Shown: positions 21,016-30,511 of the stretch, one piece after another
How positions within the stretch are numbered: position 1 is the stretch's first letter
How the letters are laid out: each line of letters starts with the position of its first letter
Assembly: GCF_900324475.1 (NCBI RefSeq)
Contig: NZ_LT992502.1
Span: forward strand, 992,001 to 1,056,000
Origin: Enterobacter bugandensis
GTDB lineage: Bacteria > Pseudomonadota > Gammaproteobacteria > Enterobacterales > Enterobacteriaceae
Length of the DNA: 64,000 nucleotides
Reading direction: 5' to 3'
Translations under genes and position numbers: made by a program
The notes under the pieces: generated by a model
Seen by the model: only the letters and a program-made list of their open reading frames with translations
The model's database searches: none
Told to the model about the DNA's origin: nothing

Positions 21016-21474
21016 ATGAGCGAAAAATACGTCGTCACCTGGGACATGTTGCAGATTCACGCACGCAAACTGGCTGCGCGTCTGATGCCTTCCGAACAGT
21101 GGAAAGGCATTATTGCCGTCAGCCGTGGCGGTCTGGTACCGGGGGCGCTGCTGGCACGTGAGCTGGGTATTCGTCATGTCGATACCGTCTGCATCTCCAG
21201 CTATGACCATGATAACCAGCGTGAGCTGAAAGTGCTGAAACGCGCTGAAGGCGACGGTGAAGGCTTCATCGTTATTGATGACCTGGTGGATACCGGCGGT
21301 ACTGCGGTCGCTATTCGCGAAATGTACCCGAAAGCGCACTTCGTGACGATCTTCGCTAAGCCAGCGGGTCGCCCACTGGTTGACGATTACGTCATTGATA
21401 TCCCACAGGATACCTGGATTGAACAGCCGTGGGATATGGGCGTGGTCTTCGTGCCGCCTATCTCAGGCCGTTAA
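21016..21474 (+). CDS. gpt: xanthine-guanine phosphoribosyltransferase
   Basis: Purine salvage enzyme of 152 residues, identical in length to E. coli Gpt. The PRPP-binding motif is [13 protein letters not shown] and the N-terminal loop is SRGGLVPG. It acts at the inner face of the membrane. A strong terminator follows, and frsA starts 105 nt later. Confidence 0.97.
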   Translation: MSEKYVVTWDMLQIHARKLAARLMPSEQWKGIIAVSRGGLVPGALLARELGIRHVDTVCISSYDHDNQRELKVLKRAEGDGEGFIVIDDLVDTGGTAVAIREMYPKAHFVTIFAKPAGRPLVDDYVIDIPQDTWIEQPWDMGVVFVPPISGR

Positions 21475-21493
21475 TACCAGTACGTAACTTTAC

Positions 21494-21520
21494 ACGCCCG
21501 GCTATGCCGGGCGTTGTTCT
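21494..21520 (+). terminator. rho-independent terminator of gpt
   Basis: Perfect 9-bp stem ACGCCCGGC / GCCGGGCGT with loop TAT, followed by TGTTCTTTTT. Confidence 0.9.
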
Positions 21521-21578
21521 TTTTATCCCGCCACGCGTTACAATGGGCACTATATGACGTATCCATGGAGGCAACGCA

Positions 21579-22823
21579 ATGACGCAGGCGAATCTCACCG
21601 AGACGCTTTTCAAACCCCGTTTCAAACACCCTGAAACGTCGACGCTGGTCCGTCGGTTTAATCCGGGAACCATGCCTGCCGTCCAGTCTGCGTTAGACGG
21701 TAAAAACGTGCCCCACTGGTATCGCATGATTAACCGCCTGATGTGGATCTGGCGCGGTATCGATCCCCGTGAAATCCTTGACGTGCAGGCGCGTATCGTA
21801 ATGAGCGAGTCGGAGCGTACCGACAGCGAGCTCTACGACACGGTGGTGGGCTACCGGGGCGGGAACTGGATCTACGAATGGTCTAAACAGGCGATGCTCT
21901 GGCAGCAAAAAGCCAGCCAGGAAGAGGATGCCACGCGAAGCGGTAAGCACTGGCTGCATGCGGCCAACCTCTACGCCATCGCCGCCTATCCGCATTTGAA
22001 AGGGGATGAGCTGGCCGAGCAGGCTCAGGCGCTGGCGAATCGTGCCTATGAGGAAGCTGCTCAACGTCTGCCGGGTCAGATGCGCGAGCTTGAGTTCGCC
22101 GTTCCGGGCGGTGCGCCCGTCACCGGGTTCCTGCACATGCCTGAAGGCGACGGCCCGTTCCCGACCGTGCTAATGTGCGGCGGGCTGGATTCCCTGCAAA
22201 TCGACTATTACAGCCTGTATGAGCGCTACTTCGCACCAAAAGGGATCGCGATGCTGACGCTCGATATGCCTTCTATTGGATTCTCATCGAAGTGGAAGTT
22301 AACGCAGGATTCGAGCCTGCTGCACCAGCATGCGCTTAAAGCGCTGGAAAATGTTCCGTGGGTTGACCACACCCGCGTCGCGGCGTTCGGCTTCCGTTTT
22401 GGTGCCAACGTTGCGGTGCGTCTGGCTTACCTTGAATCTTCACGTCTGAAGGCCGTCGCCTGCCTGGGCCCGGTGGTTCACGCCCTGCTCAGCGATCCTG
22501 CCCGTCAGGGCAGCGTGCCGGAGATGTATCTGGACGTCCTTGCCAGTCGACTTGGCATGCATGATGCCTCAGACGAAGCGCTGCGCGTCGAACTCAATCG
22601 CTACTCGTTAAAAACGCAAGGGTTGCTTGGACGCCGCTGCCCGACGCCGATGCTGTCCGGTTTCTGGAAAAACGATCCGTTCAGCCCGGAAGAAGAGTCG
22701 CGCTTAATCACTTCGTCATCTGCGGATGGCAAATTGCTTGAGGTGCCGTTCAGCCCGGTGTATCAGAATTTTGACAAAGCCTTGAAAGAGATCACGCGCT
22801 GGATCGCCCAGAGAGTGTGTTAA
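21579..22823 (+). CDS. frsA: FrsA, fermentation-respiration switch protein (alpha/beta hydrolase)
   Basis: Alpha/beta-hydrolase-fold protein of 414 residues that binds dephosphorylated EIIA-Glc in enterobacteria. The position of the nucleophile elbow reads [12 protein letters not shown], so the usual GxSxG serine is absent (Arg-Phe at this turn), as in E. coli FrsA; this sequence therefore gives no support for a classical esterase mechanism. ATG 21579 follows GGAGGC. It lies between gpt and crl as in E. coli. Confidence 0.95.
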   Translation: MTQANLTETLFKPRFKHPETSTLVRRFNPGTMPAVQSALDGKNVPHWYRMINRLMWIWRGIDPREILDVQARIVMSESERTDSELYDTVVGYRGGNWIYEWSKQAMLWQQKASQEEDATRSGKHWLHAANLYAIAAYPHLKGDELAEQAQALANRAYEEAAQRLPGQMRELEFAVPGGAPVTGFLHMPEGDGPFPTVLMCGGLDSLQIDYYSLYERYFAPKGIAMLTLDMPSIGFSSKWKLTQDSSLLHQHALKALENVPWVDHTRVAAFGFRFGANVAVRLAYLESSRLKAVACLGPVVHALLSDPARQGSVPEMYLDVLASRLGMHDASDEALRVELNRYSLKTQGLLGRRCPTPMLSGFWKNDPFSPEEESRLITSSSADGKLLEVPFSPVYQNFDKALKEITRWIAQRVC

Positions 22824-22880
22824 TAGATTGCTAAATTTCGCTGGTTTGGTAAAACAGTGGCTTCACAAAAGGAGATCGCA

Positions 22881-23282
22881 ATGACGTTACCGAGTGGACA
22901 CCCGAAAAGTAGGCTGATTAAGAAATTTATGGCTCTCGGCCCGTATATTCGAGAAGAGCAGTGTGAAGAGAATCGCTTTTTTTTCGACTGCCTGGCTGTA
23001 TGCGTCAACGTGAAGCCTGCACCCGAAAAACGTGAATTCTGGGGCTGGTGGATGGAAATGGAAGCAGAGGAGAAACGTTTTACGTATAGCTATCAGTTTG
23101 GCCTGTTTAACAAAGACGGCAACTGGCAGGCTACTACCATCAAAGATCAGGAAGTGATCGATCGCCTGGAATACACCCTGAAAGAGTTCCACGACAAAGC
23201 GAGCGCGCTGCTGGCCACCCTGGACCTTAAGTTCGAGCCTGCGGATGACTTTTCCAGCGAAGCGGTGAAGCTGACCGCGTAA
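22881..23282 (+). CDS. crl: sigma-S assembly factor Crl
   Basis: Small cytosolic protein of 133 residues that favours RpoS binding to core RNA polymerase and stimulates curli and other sigma-S genes. The Crl blocks [22 protein letters not shown] and [15 protein letters not shown] (E. coli-like, quoted as short pieces) are present. The start ATG 22881 is preceded by AAAGGAGATCGC. It pairs functionally with iraP further along, which protects RpoS from proteolysis. Confidence 0.96.
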   Translation: MTLPSGHPKSRLIKKFMALGPYIREEQCEENRFFFDCLAVCVNVKPAPEKREFWGWWMEMEAEEKRFTYSYQFGLFNKDGNWQATTIKDQEVIDRLEYTLKEFHDKASALLATLDLKFEPADDFSSEAVKLTA

Positions 23283-23290
23283 TGGTTTCT

Positions 23291-23311
23291 CCCTCTTCCT
23301 GTGGAAGAGGG
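23291..23311. repeat. short palindrome after crl (CCCTCTTCC / GGAAGAGGG)
   Basis: A 9-bp perfect stem with loop TGT followed by a G-rich tract, of a kind common in intergenic regions of Enterobacter-like genomes. There is no T-run, so it is not called as a terminator. Confidence 0.5.
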
Positions 23312-23350
23312 CCGGGGGGAGGGCAGCAGACCGCATTTACCCTGGGCAAA

Positions 23351-23378
23351 AAAATCCCGGCTTGTATGCCGGGATTTT
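23351..23378 (-). terminator. rho-independent terminator of phoE
   Basis: Perfect 11-bp stem AAAATCCCGGC / GCCGGGATTTT with a 6-nt loop; the plus-strand A-run at 23348-23354 is the T-run on the minus strand. It is 16 nt past the phoE stop. Confidence 0.9.
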
Positions 23379-23393
23379 CTTATCTGGATAATC

Positions 23394-24446
23394 TTAGAAC
23401 TGATACGTTACACCCAGCGCAACGATATCATCGCTGCTCACGCCCAGCTTATTATCGTCGTCAATCTGGTTGATTTTATAATCAACAAACGCGGACATGT
23501 TTTTGTTGAAGTAATACGTGGCGCCCACGTCAATATATTTCACGATATCTTCGTCGCCAATGCCTTCGATATCTTTACCTTTGGACTGTACATAACCCAC
23601 GGATGGGCGCAGACCAAAGTCAAACTGATATTGTGCAACCACTTCGAAGTTTTGCGCTTTATTTGCAAAACCACCGGAGATAGGGGCCATATTGCGGGTT
23701 TCAGAATAAATAGTGGCCAGGTAAATATCGTTCGCGTCGTATTTCAGACCGGTTGCCCAGCCCTCGGCTTTTTTACCTTCACCGCGCGCCTGCAGGTTCT
23801 GCGCGTTGGTGCGATCGGAGCTGGCATAAGCACCAATGACGGAGAAATCGCTGCCGCCGAAGTCATAGGCCAGAGACGTACCAAAGCCGTCACCGTTCTG
23901 CTTTTTCACGTCGCGGTTTTCGTTTTTGCCCTGGTACTGCAGGGTCATATCAAGACCGTCTACCATGCCAAAGAAGTCGGTATTGCGGTAGGTGGCCAGT
24001 CCGGAGGCACGTTTCGTCATGAAGTTGTCGGTCTGTGCCAGGCCGTCACCGCCGAACTCAGGGAACATATCGGTGTATGCCGCGACGTCATAAAGCGCGC
24101 CCAGGTTACGGCCGTAATCCAGTGAACCAAAGTCTTTCAGTTTAATACCGGCGAACGCCAGACGTGTTTTCTGCGAGGAGTCGCTTTCAGCTTTGTTACC
24201 TGCGAATTCAGCTTCCCAACGGCCGTAGCCCGTCAGCTGATCGTTAATCTGGGTTTCGCCTTTAAAACCGAAACGAACGTAAGTCTGGTCACCATCTTTG
24301 GTGTCATCATCACTGATATAGTGCATAGCTTTCACTTTGCCGTACACGTCCAGTTTATTACCGTTTTTATTATAAACTTCTGCTGCGTGAACAGATGCGG
24401 ATGCCACCACGCCCATAACCACTAATGCCAGAGTGCTCTTTTTCAT
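23394..24446 (-). CDS. phoE: phosphoporin PhoE
   Basis: General-porin family outer-membrane trimer subunit of 350 residues; PhoE favours anions such as phosphate. It has a signal peptide ending [11 protein letters not shown] and the porin loop-3 region MFPEFGGDG, and it ends in Phe (VTYQF), the beta-barrel assembly signal. A Pho box lies upstream on the minus strand. Gene position between crl and proB is as in E. coli. Confidence 0.95.
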   Translation of the reverse strand: MKKSTLALVVMGVVASASVHAAEVYNKNGNKLDVYGKVKAMHYISDDDTKDGDQTYVRFGFKGETQINDQLTGYGRWEAEFAGNKAESDSSQKTRLAFAGIKLKDFGSLDYGRNLGALYDVAAYTDMFPEFGGDGLAQTDNFMTKRASGLATYRNTDFFGMVDGLDMTLQYQGKNENRDVKKQNGDGFGTSLAYDFGGSDFSVIGAYASSDRTNAQNLQARGEGKKAEGWATGLKYDANDIYLATIYSETRNMAPISGGFANKAQNFEVVAQYQFDFGLRPSVGYVQSKGKDIEGIGDEDIVKYIDVGATYYFNKNMSAFVDYKINQIDDDNKLGVSSDDIVALGVTYQF

Positions 24447-24751
24447 TTTCGATCCTGTCTTATAAACGCGCTTTAAAAATTCGCTGGACGATAAGCTGAT
24501 GCTTAAGTCCCGTGAAAAAACAGGAAGGGTTTTATCGTTCTGGAATGAAACTTTTATGACAAACTAAGAATAATTTTAAAAAACTGTGATTTATTATTAC
24601 GGTAATAAATTTGTCAAATTCTGCCGCTACGCTTCCTGATCCCGCGCAACAAAGTGCCTGGTGATGCACTAAGGCAGTTGGCAACCGGGCTGACTCCTGT
24701 TAAAACGTTCGTTCGACATTACTTTCCCTTATCGTTGAACGGCAGAGAATC
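24447..24751. other. phoE-proB divergent intergenic region
   Basis: About 305 bp, AT-rich in the middle, containing the Pho box of phoE and the proB promoter region. I see no further gene. A second TTTGACAAATTTATTACCG-like stretch near 24595-24615 on the minus strand could be a further half-site, but it is weak. Confidence 0.5.
24545..24562 (-). promoter_or_regulatory. Pho box upstream of phoE
   Basis: On the minus strand TTGTCAT-AAAA-GTTTCAT reproduces the PhoB 7-4-7 direct-repeat layout (consensus CTGTCAT-N4-CTGTCAT), about 100 nt before the phoE start. Confidence 0.7.
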
Positions 24752-25855
24752 ATGAGTGACAGCCAGACGCTGGTGGTAAAACTCGGTACCAGTGTGTTAA
24801 CAGGCGGATCGCGCCGCCTAAATCGCGCCCACATTGTTGAGCTTGTACGCCAGTGCGCTCAGCTGCATGCCGCAGGGCACCGTATTGTGATTGTGACCTC
24901 CGGGGCGATTGCCGCCGGGCGTGAACACCTGGGTTACCCCGAACTCCCCGCGACGATCGCCTCTAAACAGCTGCTGGCCGCCGTGGGACAAAGCCGACTC
25001 ATTCAACTCTGGGAACAGCTGTTCTCTATCTACGGTATTCACGTCGGGCAGATGCTGCTGACGCGTGCGGATATGGAAGACCGGGAGCGCTTCCTGAACG
25101 CCCGCGATACCCTGCGCGCGCTGCTGGACAACAATATTGTTCCCGTTATCAACGAAAACGATGCCGTTGCCACCGCTGAAATAAAAGTGGGCGATAACGA
25201 TAACCTCTCTGCGCTGGCCGCCATTCTGGCCGGGGCCGATAAACTCCTGCTTCTGACCGATCAGCAGGGGCTGTTCACCGCCGACCCGCGCTCCAACCCG
25301 GAAGCCGAGCTGATTACCGATGTTCATGGTATCGACGATGCGCTGCGCGCCATCGCCGGTGACAGCGTGTCCGGCCTCGGAACGGGCGGGATGGGGACCA
25401 AGCTGCAGGCCGCCGACGTGGCGTGCCGCGCCGGTATCGACACCATCATTGCCGCGGGCAGCCGCCCTGGCGTGATTGGCGACGTGATGGAAGGCATTTC
25501 CGTCGGCACCCGCTTCCACGCCCAGGAATCCCCGCTGGAGAACCGCAAGCGCTGGATCTTTGGCGCGCCGCCTGCCGGTGAACTCACCGTTGATGAAGGG
25601 GCAACCGCGGCGATTCTGGAACGAGGGAGTTCATTGCTTCCTAAAGGAATTAAAAGCGTGACAGGCAACTTCTCCCGTGGTGAAGTGATCCGCATCCGTA
25701 ACCTGGAAGGTCGCGACATCGCGCATGGCGTAAGCCGCTATAACAGCGATGCCCTGCGCCGCATTGCGGGCCACCACTCGCAGCAGATCGACGCTATTCT
25801 GGGCTATGAATATGGCCCGGTTGCCGTGCATCGCGATGACATGATTATTCGTTAA
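24752..25855 (+). CDS. proB: glutamate 5-kinase
   Basis: First enzyme of proline synthesis, phosphorylating glutamate. At 367 residues it contains the amino-acid kinase domain ([43 protein letters not shown]) and a C-terminal PUA domain (from about residue 275). Normally inhibited by proline. It is 11 nt upstream of proA, with which it forms an operon. Confidence 0.97.
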   Translation: MSDSQTLVVKLGTSVLTGGSRRLNRAHIVELVRQCAQLHAAGHRIVIVTSGAIAAGREHLGYPELPATIASKQLLAAVGQSRLIQLWEQLFSIYGIHVGQMLLTRADMEDRERFLNARDTLRALLDNNIVPVINENDAVATAEIKVGDNDNLSALAAILAGADKLLLLTDQQGLFTADPRSNPEAELITDVHGIDDALRAIAGDSVSGLGTGGMGTKLQAADVACRAGIDTIIAAGSRPGVIGDVMEGISVGTRFHAQESPLENRKRWIFGAPPAGELTVDEGATAAILERGSSLLPKGIKSVTGNFSRGEVIRIRNLEGRDIAHGVSRYNSDALRRIAGHHSQQIDAILGYEYGPVAVHRDDMIIR

Positions 25856-25866
25856 GGAGCCAGAAC

Positions 25867-27120
25867 ATGCTGGAACAAATGGGCGCAGCCGCGAAGGCCG
25901 CCTCTTACAAACTGGCGCTCCTTTCCAGCCGCGAGAAAAACCGCGTGCTGGAAAAAATCGCTGATTATCTGGAAGCACAGTCTCAGGACATTTTGCTTGC
26001 CAACGAGCAGGATCTGCTGGAAGCGCGTCGAAACGGCCTGAGCGAAGCGATGCTCGACCGCCTGGCGCTGAACCCGGCGCGTCTTAAAAGTATCGCCGAC
26101 GATGTTCGTCAGGTTTGTAATCTGGCCGACCCGGTAGGACAGGTGATTGACGGTGGGCTGCTCGACAGCGGTTTGCGTCTGGAGCGTCGCCGCGTGCCGC
26201 TCGGCGTCATCGGCGTGATTTATGAAGCCCGTCCAAACGTGACGGTTGACGTCGCTTCCCTGTGCCTGAAAACCGGTAATGCCGCCATTTTGCGCGGTGG
26301 GAAAGAGACCTGGCGCACCAACGCCGCGACGGTGAAAGTCATCCAGCAGGCGCTGGAAGAGTGCGGCTTGCCGGCGGGGGCCGTGCAGGCGATTGAGAGC
26401 CCTGACCGCGCGCTGGTCAACGAGATGCTGCGCATGGACAAATACATCGACATGCTGATCCCACGCGGTGGCGCGGGCCTGCACAAGCTGTGCCGTGAGC
26501 AGTCGACCATTCCGGTCATCACGGGCGGCATCGGCGTATGCCATATCGTGGTGGACGACAGCGCCGAAATTGAGCCAGCGCTGAAGATTATCGTCAACGC
26601 CAAAACCCAGCGCCCAAGCACCTGTAACACCGTGGAAACGCTGCTGGTGCACCAGAGGATTGCGAGTACTTTCCTGCCAGCCCTGAGCAAACAGATGGCG
26701 GAGAGCGGGGTGACGCTGCACGCTGATACCAATGCCCTCGCGCTGCTCGAGGGTGGCCCGGCTAGTGTGGTTCCCGTAAAAGCGGAGCAGTACGACGACG
26801 AGTTCCTGTCGCTGGATCTGAACGTGAAGGTGGTTGCGGATCTCGACGACGCTATTGCGCACATTCGTGAACACGGCACGCAGCATTCTGACGCGATCCT
26901 GACGCGTACGCTGCGCAATGCCGATCGCTTTGTGAATGAAGTGGATTCCTCTGCGGTATATGTGAACGCCTCCACCCGCTTCACGGACGGCGGCCAGTTC
27001 GGACTTGGCGCAGAAGTGGCGGTCAGCACGCAGAAACTGCACGCGCGCGGTCCGATGGGCCTTGAAGCGCTGACCACCTATAAGTGGATCGGCTTCGGTG
27101 ACGATACGATTCGTGCGTAA
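25867..27120 (+). CDS. proA: gamma-glutamyl phosphate reductase
   Basis: Second enzyme of proline synthesis; it makes glutamate-5-semialdehyde with NADPH and channels with ProB. It has 417 residues, with the catalytic Cys in [12 protein letters not shown] (near 255) and the cofactor region [26 protein letters not shown] precedes ATG. proC, the third enzyme, is also in this window (62073-62882). Confidence 0.97.
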   Translation: MLEQMGAAAKAASYKLALLSSREKNRVLEKIADYLEAQSQDILLANEQDLLEARRNGLSEAMLDRLALNPARLKSIADDVRQVCNLADPVGQVIDGGLLDSGLRLERRRVPLGVIGVIYEARPNVTVDVASLCLKTGNAAILRGGKETWRTNAATVKVIQQALEECGLPAGAVQAIESPDRALVNEMLRMDKYIDMLIPRGGAGLHKLCREQSTIPVITGGIGVCHIVVDDSAEIEPALKIIVNAKTQRPSTCNTVETLLVHQRIASTFLPALSKQMAESGVTLHADTNALALLEGGPASVVPVKAEQYDDEFLSLDLNVKVVADLDDAIAHIREHGTQHSDAILTRTLRNADRFVNEVDSSAVYVNASTRFTDGGQFGLGAEVAVSTQKLHARGPMGLEALTTYKWIGFGDDTIRA

Positions 27121-27165
27121 ATAGTCACGGGTGATGCAAAAATAGCCGTTTGATTCAAAAGGGCA

Positions 27166-27194
27166 TTGACGCATCACCCGGTTAGATCTAACCT
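27166..27194 (+). promoter_or_regulatory. thrW promoter
   Basis: TTGACG at 27166-27171, a 17-nt spacer and TAACCT at 27189-27194, followed by a GC-rich stretch, about 37 nt before the mature tRNA. The spacing is ideal for a sigma-70 stable-RNA promoter. The -35 lies inside an inverted repeat (CGGGTGATGC 27129-27138 and GCATCACCCG 27171-27180). Confidence 0.6.
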
Positions 27195-27231
27195 TTTGCC
27201 CCGTGGTTACACTCGTAACCGGCCTCTCAGG

Positions 27232-27307
27232 GCCGATATAGCTCAGTTGGTAGAGCAGCGCATTCGTAATGCGAAGGTCGTAGGTTCGACTCCTATTATC
27301 GGCACCA
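27232..27307 (+). tRNA. thrW: tRNA-Thr (anticodon CGU)
   Basis: A 76-nt cloverleaf with 7-bp acceptor stem GCCGATA / TATCGGC, D-loop AGCTCAGTTGGTAGAGC, anticodon CGT within ATTCGTAAT, T-loop GGTTCGACTCC, and encoded CCA. Downstream of proA it is the thrW site, a known integration hot spot (P22 and CP4-6 use it in Salmonella and E. coli). The 3' 19 nt are the start of a 231-bp direct repeat. Confidence 0.97.
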
Positions 27308-27519
27308 GTTCTCTCAAAAAGTTACGCATCATTAGCTCCCTTCTTATCTGCACGATGGGGCAGATTTGGGAAAAAAGCTCCCAAATTCGCATCAATTCTA
27401 AGCGCATGTTTGAGCATTCAACAGTTGCGTCTTCTCCTGCTCAGGTTGAAGCAGAGACGGATTTACTGAACGTTATCTTCAACGATTCGGAACCAAATTA
27501 GCAGGAAGCAAACATTCTC
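27289..27519 (+). repeat. direct repeat DR1 (attL-like, includes the thrW 3' end)
   Basis: This 231-bp segment starts in the T-arm of thrW (ACTCCTATTATC) and recurs at 30709-30938 with only four differences: one G deleted in the acceptor region, a substitution near the GGGAAAAAAGC tract, A/T in CAACAGTTGCG, and A/T in CGGAACCAAA. Beyond the tRNA end it holds 60-odd open codons (ending FNDSEPN) shared by both copies, which may be the tail of a lost gene. It marks the left end of an integrated module. Confidence 0.9.
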
Positions 27520-27652
27520 GATTACGTGAAGAACAAACGCGCATCGGTTAAATCATTGGCATGTACTCATTCCTGGCCTTGATTAGCTAAGCGAACATGT
27601 CAGCGCGATGCTCAAAGGCAGCCAGCGGCAGACACATTCAGAAGAGAAGCAG

Positions 27653-27674
27653 GCCGCCTGAGGGCGGCTTTTTT
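27653..27674 (+). terminator. rho-independent terminator before the HTH gene
   Basis: Stem GCCGCC / GGCGGC with a 4-nt loop followed by six T. It probably ends an earlier phage operon: just upstream, a short frame starting ATG CTC AAA at 27608 and stopping at 27660 could be the tail of a lost phage gene. Confidence 0.75.
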
Positions 27675-27696
27675 CTGCCCGGAGGGAAACATCTCG

Positions 27697-28188
27697 ATGC
27701 TATTAAGTAAATCAGCCTACGCCAGGCATATGGGCGTCAGCCGGCAAACTGTTTACGGCTGGATAGCCCGCGATGAAATTGTAATTTCAGGCGATAAAGT
27801 GGATGTCGAAGCATCGCAGGCTAAACAAAATTCTGCAGGTGCTGGCGAACACCAGACTGAAATGACATGGGCGCAGGCCGCCACGTGGGTATGGGGGCAT
27901 GACGGCGGGAAAGAGCTGCCGGCTGATATTAATGCTGGCCAGCGAATAGAGGCAGCAGCCGCTGAGCTGGGTTTTGATGTTCAGCACGAGCCCGATGAAC
28001 AATTGCTGATTCTCTTCCGGCCGGATGAAGAAACCCACAACTTCTATGGCAAAGACCGTGCAGCAGGCGCTTTACGGTTTCTTCGTTCTGAGCTGGCTTA
28101 CGTTGCCACAATGCACCCCGATACGCCGGATGACTGGAGCAAAACAAGATTAAGGGCGCTCTGCCTGCTGGACGGCGAAAAACTGTAA
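27697..28188 (+). CDS. phage-derived HTH protein, terminase-small-subunit-like
   Basis: 163 residues. The N terminus (LSKSAYARHMGVSRQTVYGW) is a clear MerR/Nu1-type helix-turn-helix, as in DNA-packaging small terminase subunits and phage regulators. The rest (EMTWAQAATWVWGHDGG, then LGFDVQHEPDEQLLILF) is not one I recognise. GGAGGG lies 13 nt before ATG 27697. No large terminase follows; the DNA after it is non-coding, so if this was a packaging gene it is now isolated. A role in regulating the module cannot be excluded. Confidence 0.55.
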   Translation: MLLSKSAYARHMGVSRQTVYGWIARDEIVISGDKVDVEASQAKQNSAGAGEHQTEMTWAQAATWVWGHDGGKELPADINAGQRIEAAAAELGFDVQHEPDEQLLILFRPDEETHNFYGKDRAAGALRFLRSELAYVATMHPDTPDDWSKTRLRALCLLDGEKL

Positions 28189-28748
28189 ACCCCCCAGCCC
28201 CTCAAACTTGACACTTTTTCGCGAGAAACTGGGAAAAGTGTCAACCCAACCTAACGGATCCTGACGCCAACGAACAGCAGCTACAGCAGAAGTGTAAAGG
28301 GCTGGCGTTGAGATTTGTTGAGCCTTGGCTGTTTGCTTTTGTTAATCCTAATGCGAAGCAGGGCAGGTGTCAGCCTGTTATGGTTTGTTATGCCTTACTA
28401 GGGAAAACTAGGTGGAAAGTGTCAACCGCTACCGCTTCAGAAAATTTCAGCTATACGTACTCGTGAAGGAGAGGTGTTAAGCACTCCCCCAATGCAACCA
28501 TCCTCGAGCCTCTTTCAGATCGCTGTTCTGGTTTGCCCGGACGCTGGCGTTCAGATTGAGTTGTCAAAAGTTGTCACCCACCGGCAGCGCCAGTGGGGAT
28601 TTTTGGCAGAACGCGCTCTAAGTTACAGTTGCTTCAAACTGTATCAATATGACCGACAATATTTGATTTAACGAGCGGTAGATCACAAGCAGAAATCAGT
28701 CCTGTAAGGCATAATGGATAAAAATCATCTGTTTAAAAGGACTATACG
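28189..28748. other. 560-bp non-coding stretch between the HTH gene and the AIPR gene
   Basis: No convincing gene. It holds an 11-bp inverted repeat (28208-28244), a further half-site AAAGTGTCAACC at 28416-28427, and shifts to AT-rich DNA from about 28640. The AIPR promoter is expected at the AT-rich end; AAAAGGAC at 28736-28743 is its ribosome-binding site. Confidence 0.6.
28208..28244. repeat. inverted repeat TTGACACTTTT...AAAAGTGTCAA
   Basis: Perfect 11-bp arms at 28208-28218 and 28234-28244, separated by 15 nt, just after the HTH gene stop. The arm sequence recurs once as AAAGTGTCAA at 28416. The layout suits a protein-binding operator; there is no T-run making it a terminator. Confidence 0.6.
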
Positions 28749-30464
28749 ATGTCGCATGTAAGTATTAATGATTTTAAGTTGCTTAATATTAAATGCCAAA
28801 AATACTTTGATTTATTCAGTAAAACTAATCAATTTGTTCAAGAAGTGAATGAACTTAAGTTACAACAAAGGTTTGGTTTTTATCTCTTCATGCTTGAATC
28901 ATTATGTAATGAAAAAGATATAGATCGAATTAGTGATTACATTACAGATACTGAATACAACTCGTATTTATATGGTAACCGAAATGATGATCATGGTATT
29001 GATGCGATATTTATAGATAGTGAAGATAAGGAAATAAAGTTATTTAATTTTAAGTTCAGAGAACGATTCAAGGTTGACCAGAAGCAAAGTTTTAATGAAG
29101 CTTTTGTATCAACAAAACTTGTGAATTGTATTATGAATGAAAGTGTCGATGGTTTAGACGGGAAGTTGGCGTTGTATGTGACAAAAATCAATGAATTACT
29201 CAATGGTAATGAAGTATGGAAACTTTCTTTATATATGGTGAGCAATGAAGCTTTGCCTATAGAGCATGATGAAAGTGCTATCCAACAATTGAAAAATGTA
29301 TATGACATGGAAGTTATATCTATATGCCTTCCACATATAACAAGTATTATGTCAATACGTCCCGCTCCAATTAATGCGGAATTGATTATTGACAATGATT
29401 CTCTCATGTCTTATTCAGAGAGCTCAATTTCGACATCTAAATCGTATGTCATCAGACTAAATGCTGCCGATGTAATAAGAATTACTTGTCGCAATGCTGA
29501 TTTACGCGGAGATCACAATTGTGAGAACTTTGAATTATTAGCAAACGAAAAAATAGATTTTGGGGTTCTTTTCGATAACGTGAGGGGGTTTGTTCAACGC
29601 TCGCGCTATAATGCTGGCATAGCCAAAACCTTGCGTGAGGAACCAAATAAATTATTCATGTATAACAATGGATTAACTATAGTATCTAATGATATTAAAG
29701 CTCATCCAGTAAATGGTCACAGAAAAGTAAGAATCAGTTTATCTGGAATCCAAGTCTTAAATGGTGGGCAAACGCTTAGAACACTTCATGATTTTAATGC
29801 GGTGGATAAATCTAATATTACAGAATATATTTCAAAGGGCGAACTTCTTGTTCGGATATTCAATGCATCCAATAATGAAACTGCAAATAAAATAGCGGAA
29901 TACACAAACAGTCAAAACTCTATTTCTAATGTGGACTTGAAATCTTTAAGCACATTGCAAATACAATTAGAACAGTTACTAGATGAGCATGGTATTATTT
30001 ATTCCAGAAAAAATGGCGATACCGGTATTCATGACGAAAAAGAATACCGATACAAAATTAGTATGGAGCAATTCGGTCAGATACTTTTCGCTTATCAAGG
30101 TTTTCCAGAAAAATCTTCAAACCAAAAGCAACATATTTTTGGGAAATACTACGATAGCATATTTAGCGAAGATAATTTTAATTTTTCAAATGCACCACAG
30201 TTAGTGGAAAGTTATTACGAAATAAAAAAGGCTTATTCATCTTCAACCGATAGCATTCAGAAAATAGAACAGAAGATTTTCTATATAATTTACATGCATA
30301 AAGTCAGAGAAGATTGGAACTATGAAAAATGCATCAATATGCTTGAAGAGGCTTTATATTCTTATTATCCGTTCAGCGATGTGAACCTCACTGATGCACG
30401 AAAAATGATTCAGGTACGATTCAGGGAATCAGTGTGCGAAATGTTGTCCGATAGTGAGCTTTAG
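28749..30464 (+). CDS. AIPR-family abortive infection phage-resistance protein with nuclease-like N terminus
   Basis: 571 residues, strongly AT-rich and so foreign beside its neighbours. The C-terminal two thirds carry the AIPR signature in order: LFDNVRG (274-280), NNGLTIV (306-312) and QVLNGGQT (335-342). The N terminus has GIDAIFID (D85, D90), then KLFNFKFRE with N100-x-K102, which resembles the D...(E/Q)xK core of restriction-endonuclease-like folds, though with Asn in place of the acidic or Gln residue. AIPR proteins are reported in phage defence; the mechanism here is unknown. It is a single gene with its own terminator in a tRNA-linked module, which fits a solo defence gene. AAAAGGAC stands 5 nt before ATG. 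Confidence 0.82.
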   Translation: MSHVSINDFKLLNIKCQKYFDLFSKTNQFVQEVNELKLQQRFGFYLFMLESLCNEKDIDRISDYITDTEYNSYLYGNRNDDHGIDAIFIDSEDKEIKLFNFKFRERFKVDQKQSFNEAFVSTKLVNCIMNESVDGLDGKLALYVTKINELLNGNEVWKLSLYMVSNEALPIEHDESAIQQLKNVYDMEVISICLPHITSIMSIRPAPINAELIIDNDSLMSYSESSISTSKSYVIRLNAADVIRITCRNADLRGDHNCENFELLANEKIDFGVLFDNVRGFVQRSRYNAGIAKTLREEPNKLFMYNNGLTIVSNDIKAHPVNGHRKVRISLSGIQVLNGGQTLRTLHDFNAVDKSNITEYISKGELLVRIFNASNNETANKIAEYTNSQNSISNVDLKSLSTLQIQLEQLLDEHGIIYSRKNGDTGIHDEKEYRYKISMEQFGQILFAYQGFPEKSSNQKQHIFGKYYDSIFSEDNFNFSNAPQLVESYYEIKKAYSSSTDSIQKIEQKIFYIIYMHKVREDWNYEKCINMLEEALYSYYPFSDVNLTDARKMIQVRFRESVCEMLSDSEL

Positions 30465-30482
30465 TATGCACTTCTAAATATT

Positions 30483-30511
30483 ATAGGGTTCTATTGTGAA
30501 CCCTATTTTTT
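30483..30511 (+). terminator. rho-independent terminator of the AIPR gene
   Basis: Perfect 9-bp stem ATAGGGTTC / GAACCCTAT with a 6-nt loop and a T-run, 18 nt past the stop. Confidence 0.88.

Noticed and set aside
25852..27177. Long open frame (441 codons) on the minus strand opposite proA
   Set aside because: Shadow of proA; His/Gln/Arg-rich composition and no domain or ribosome-binding site.
27166..27501. Open frame covering the tRNA gene and repeat
   Set aside because: It runs through a bona fide tRNA; only its repeat-borne tail is kept as a low-interest observation.
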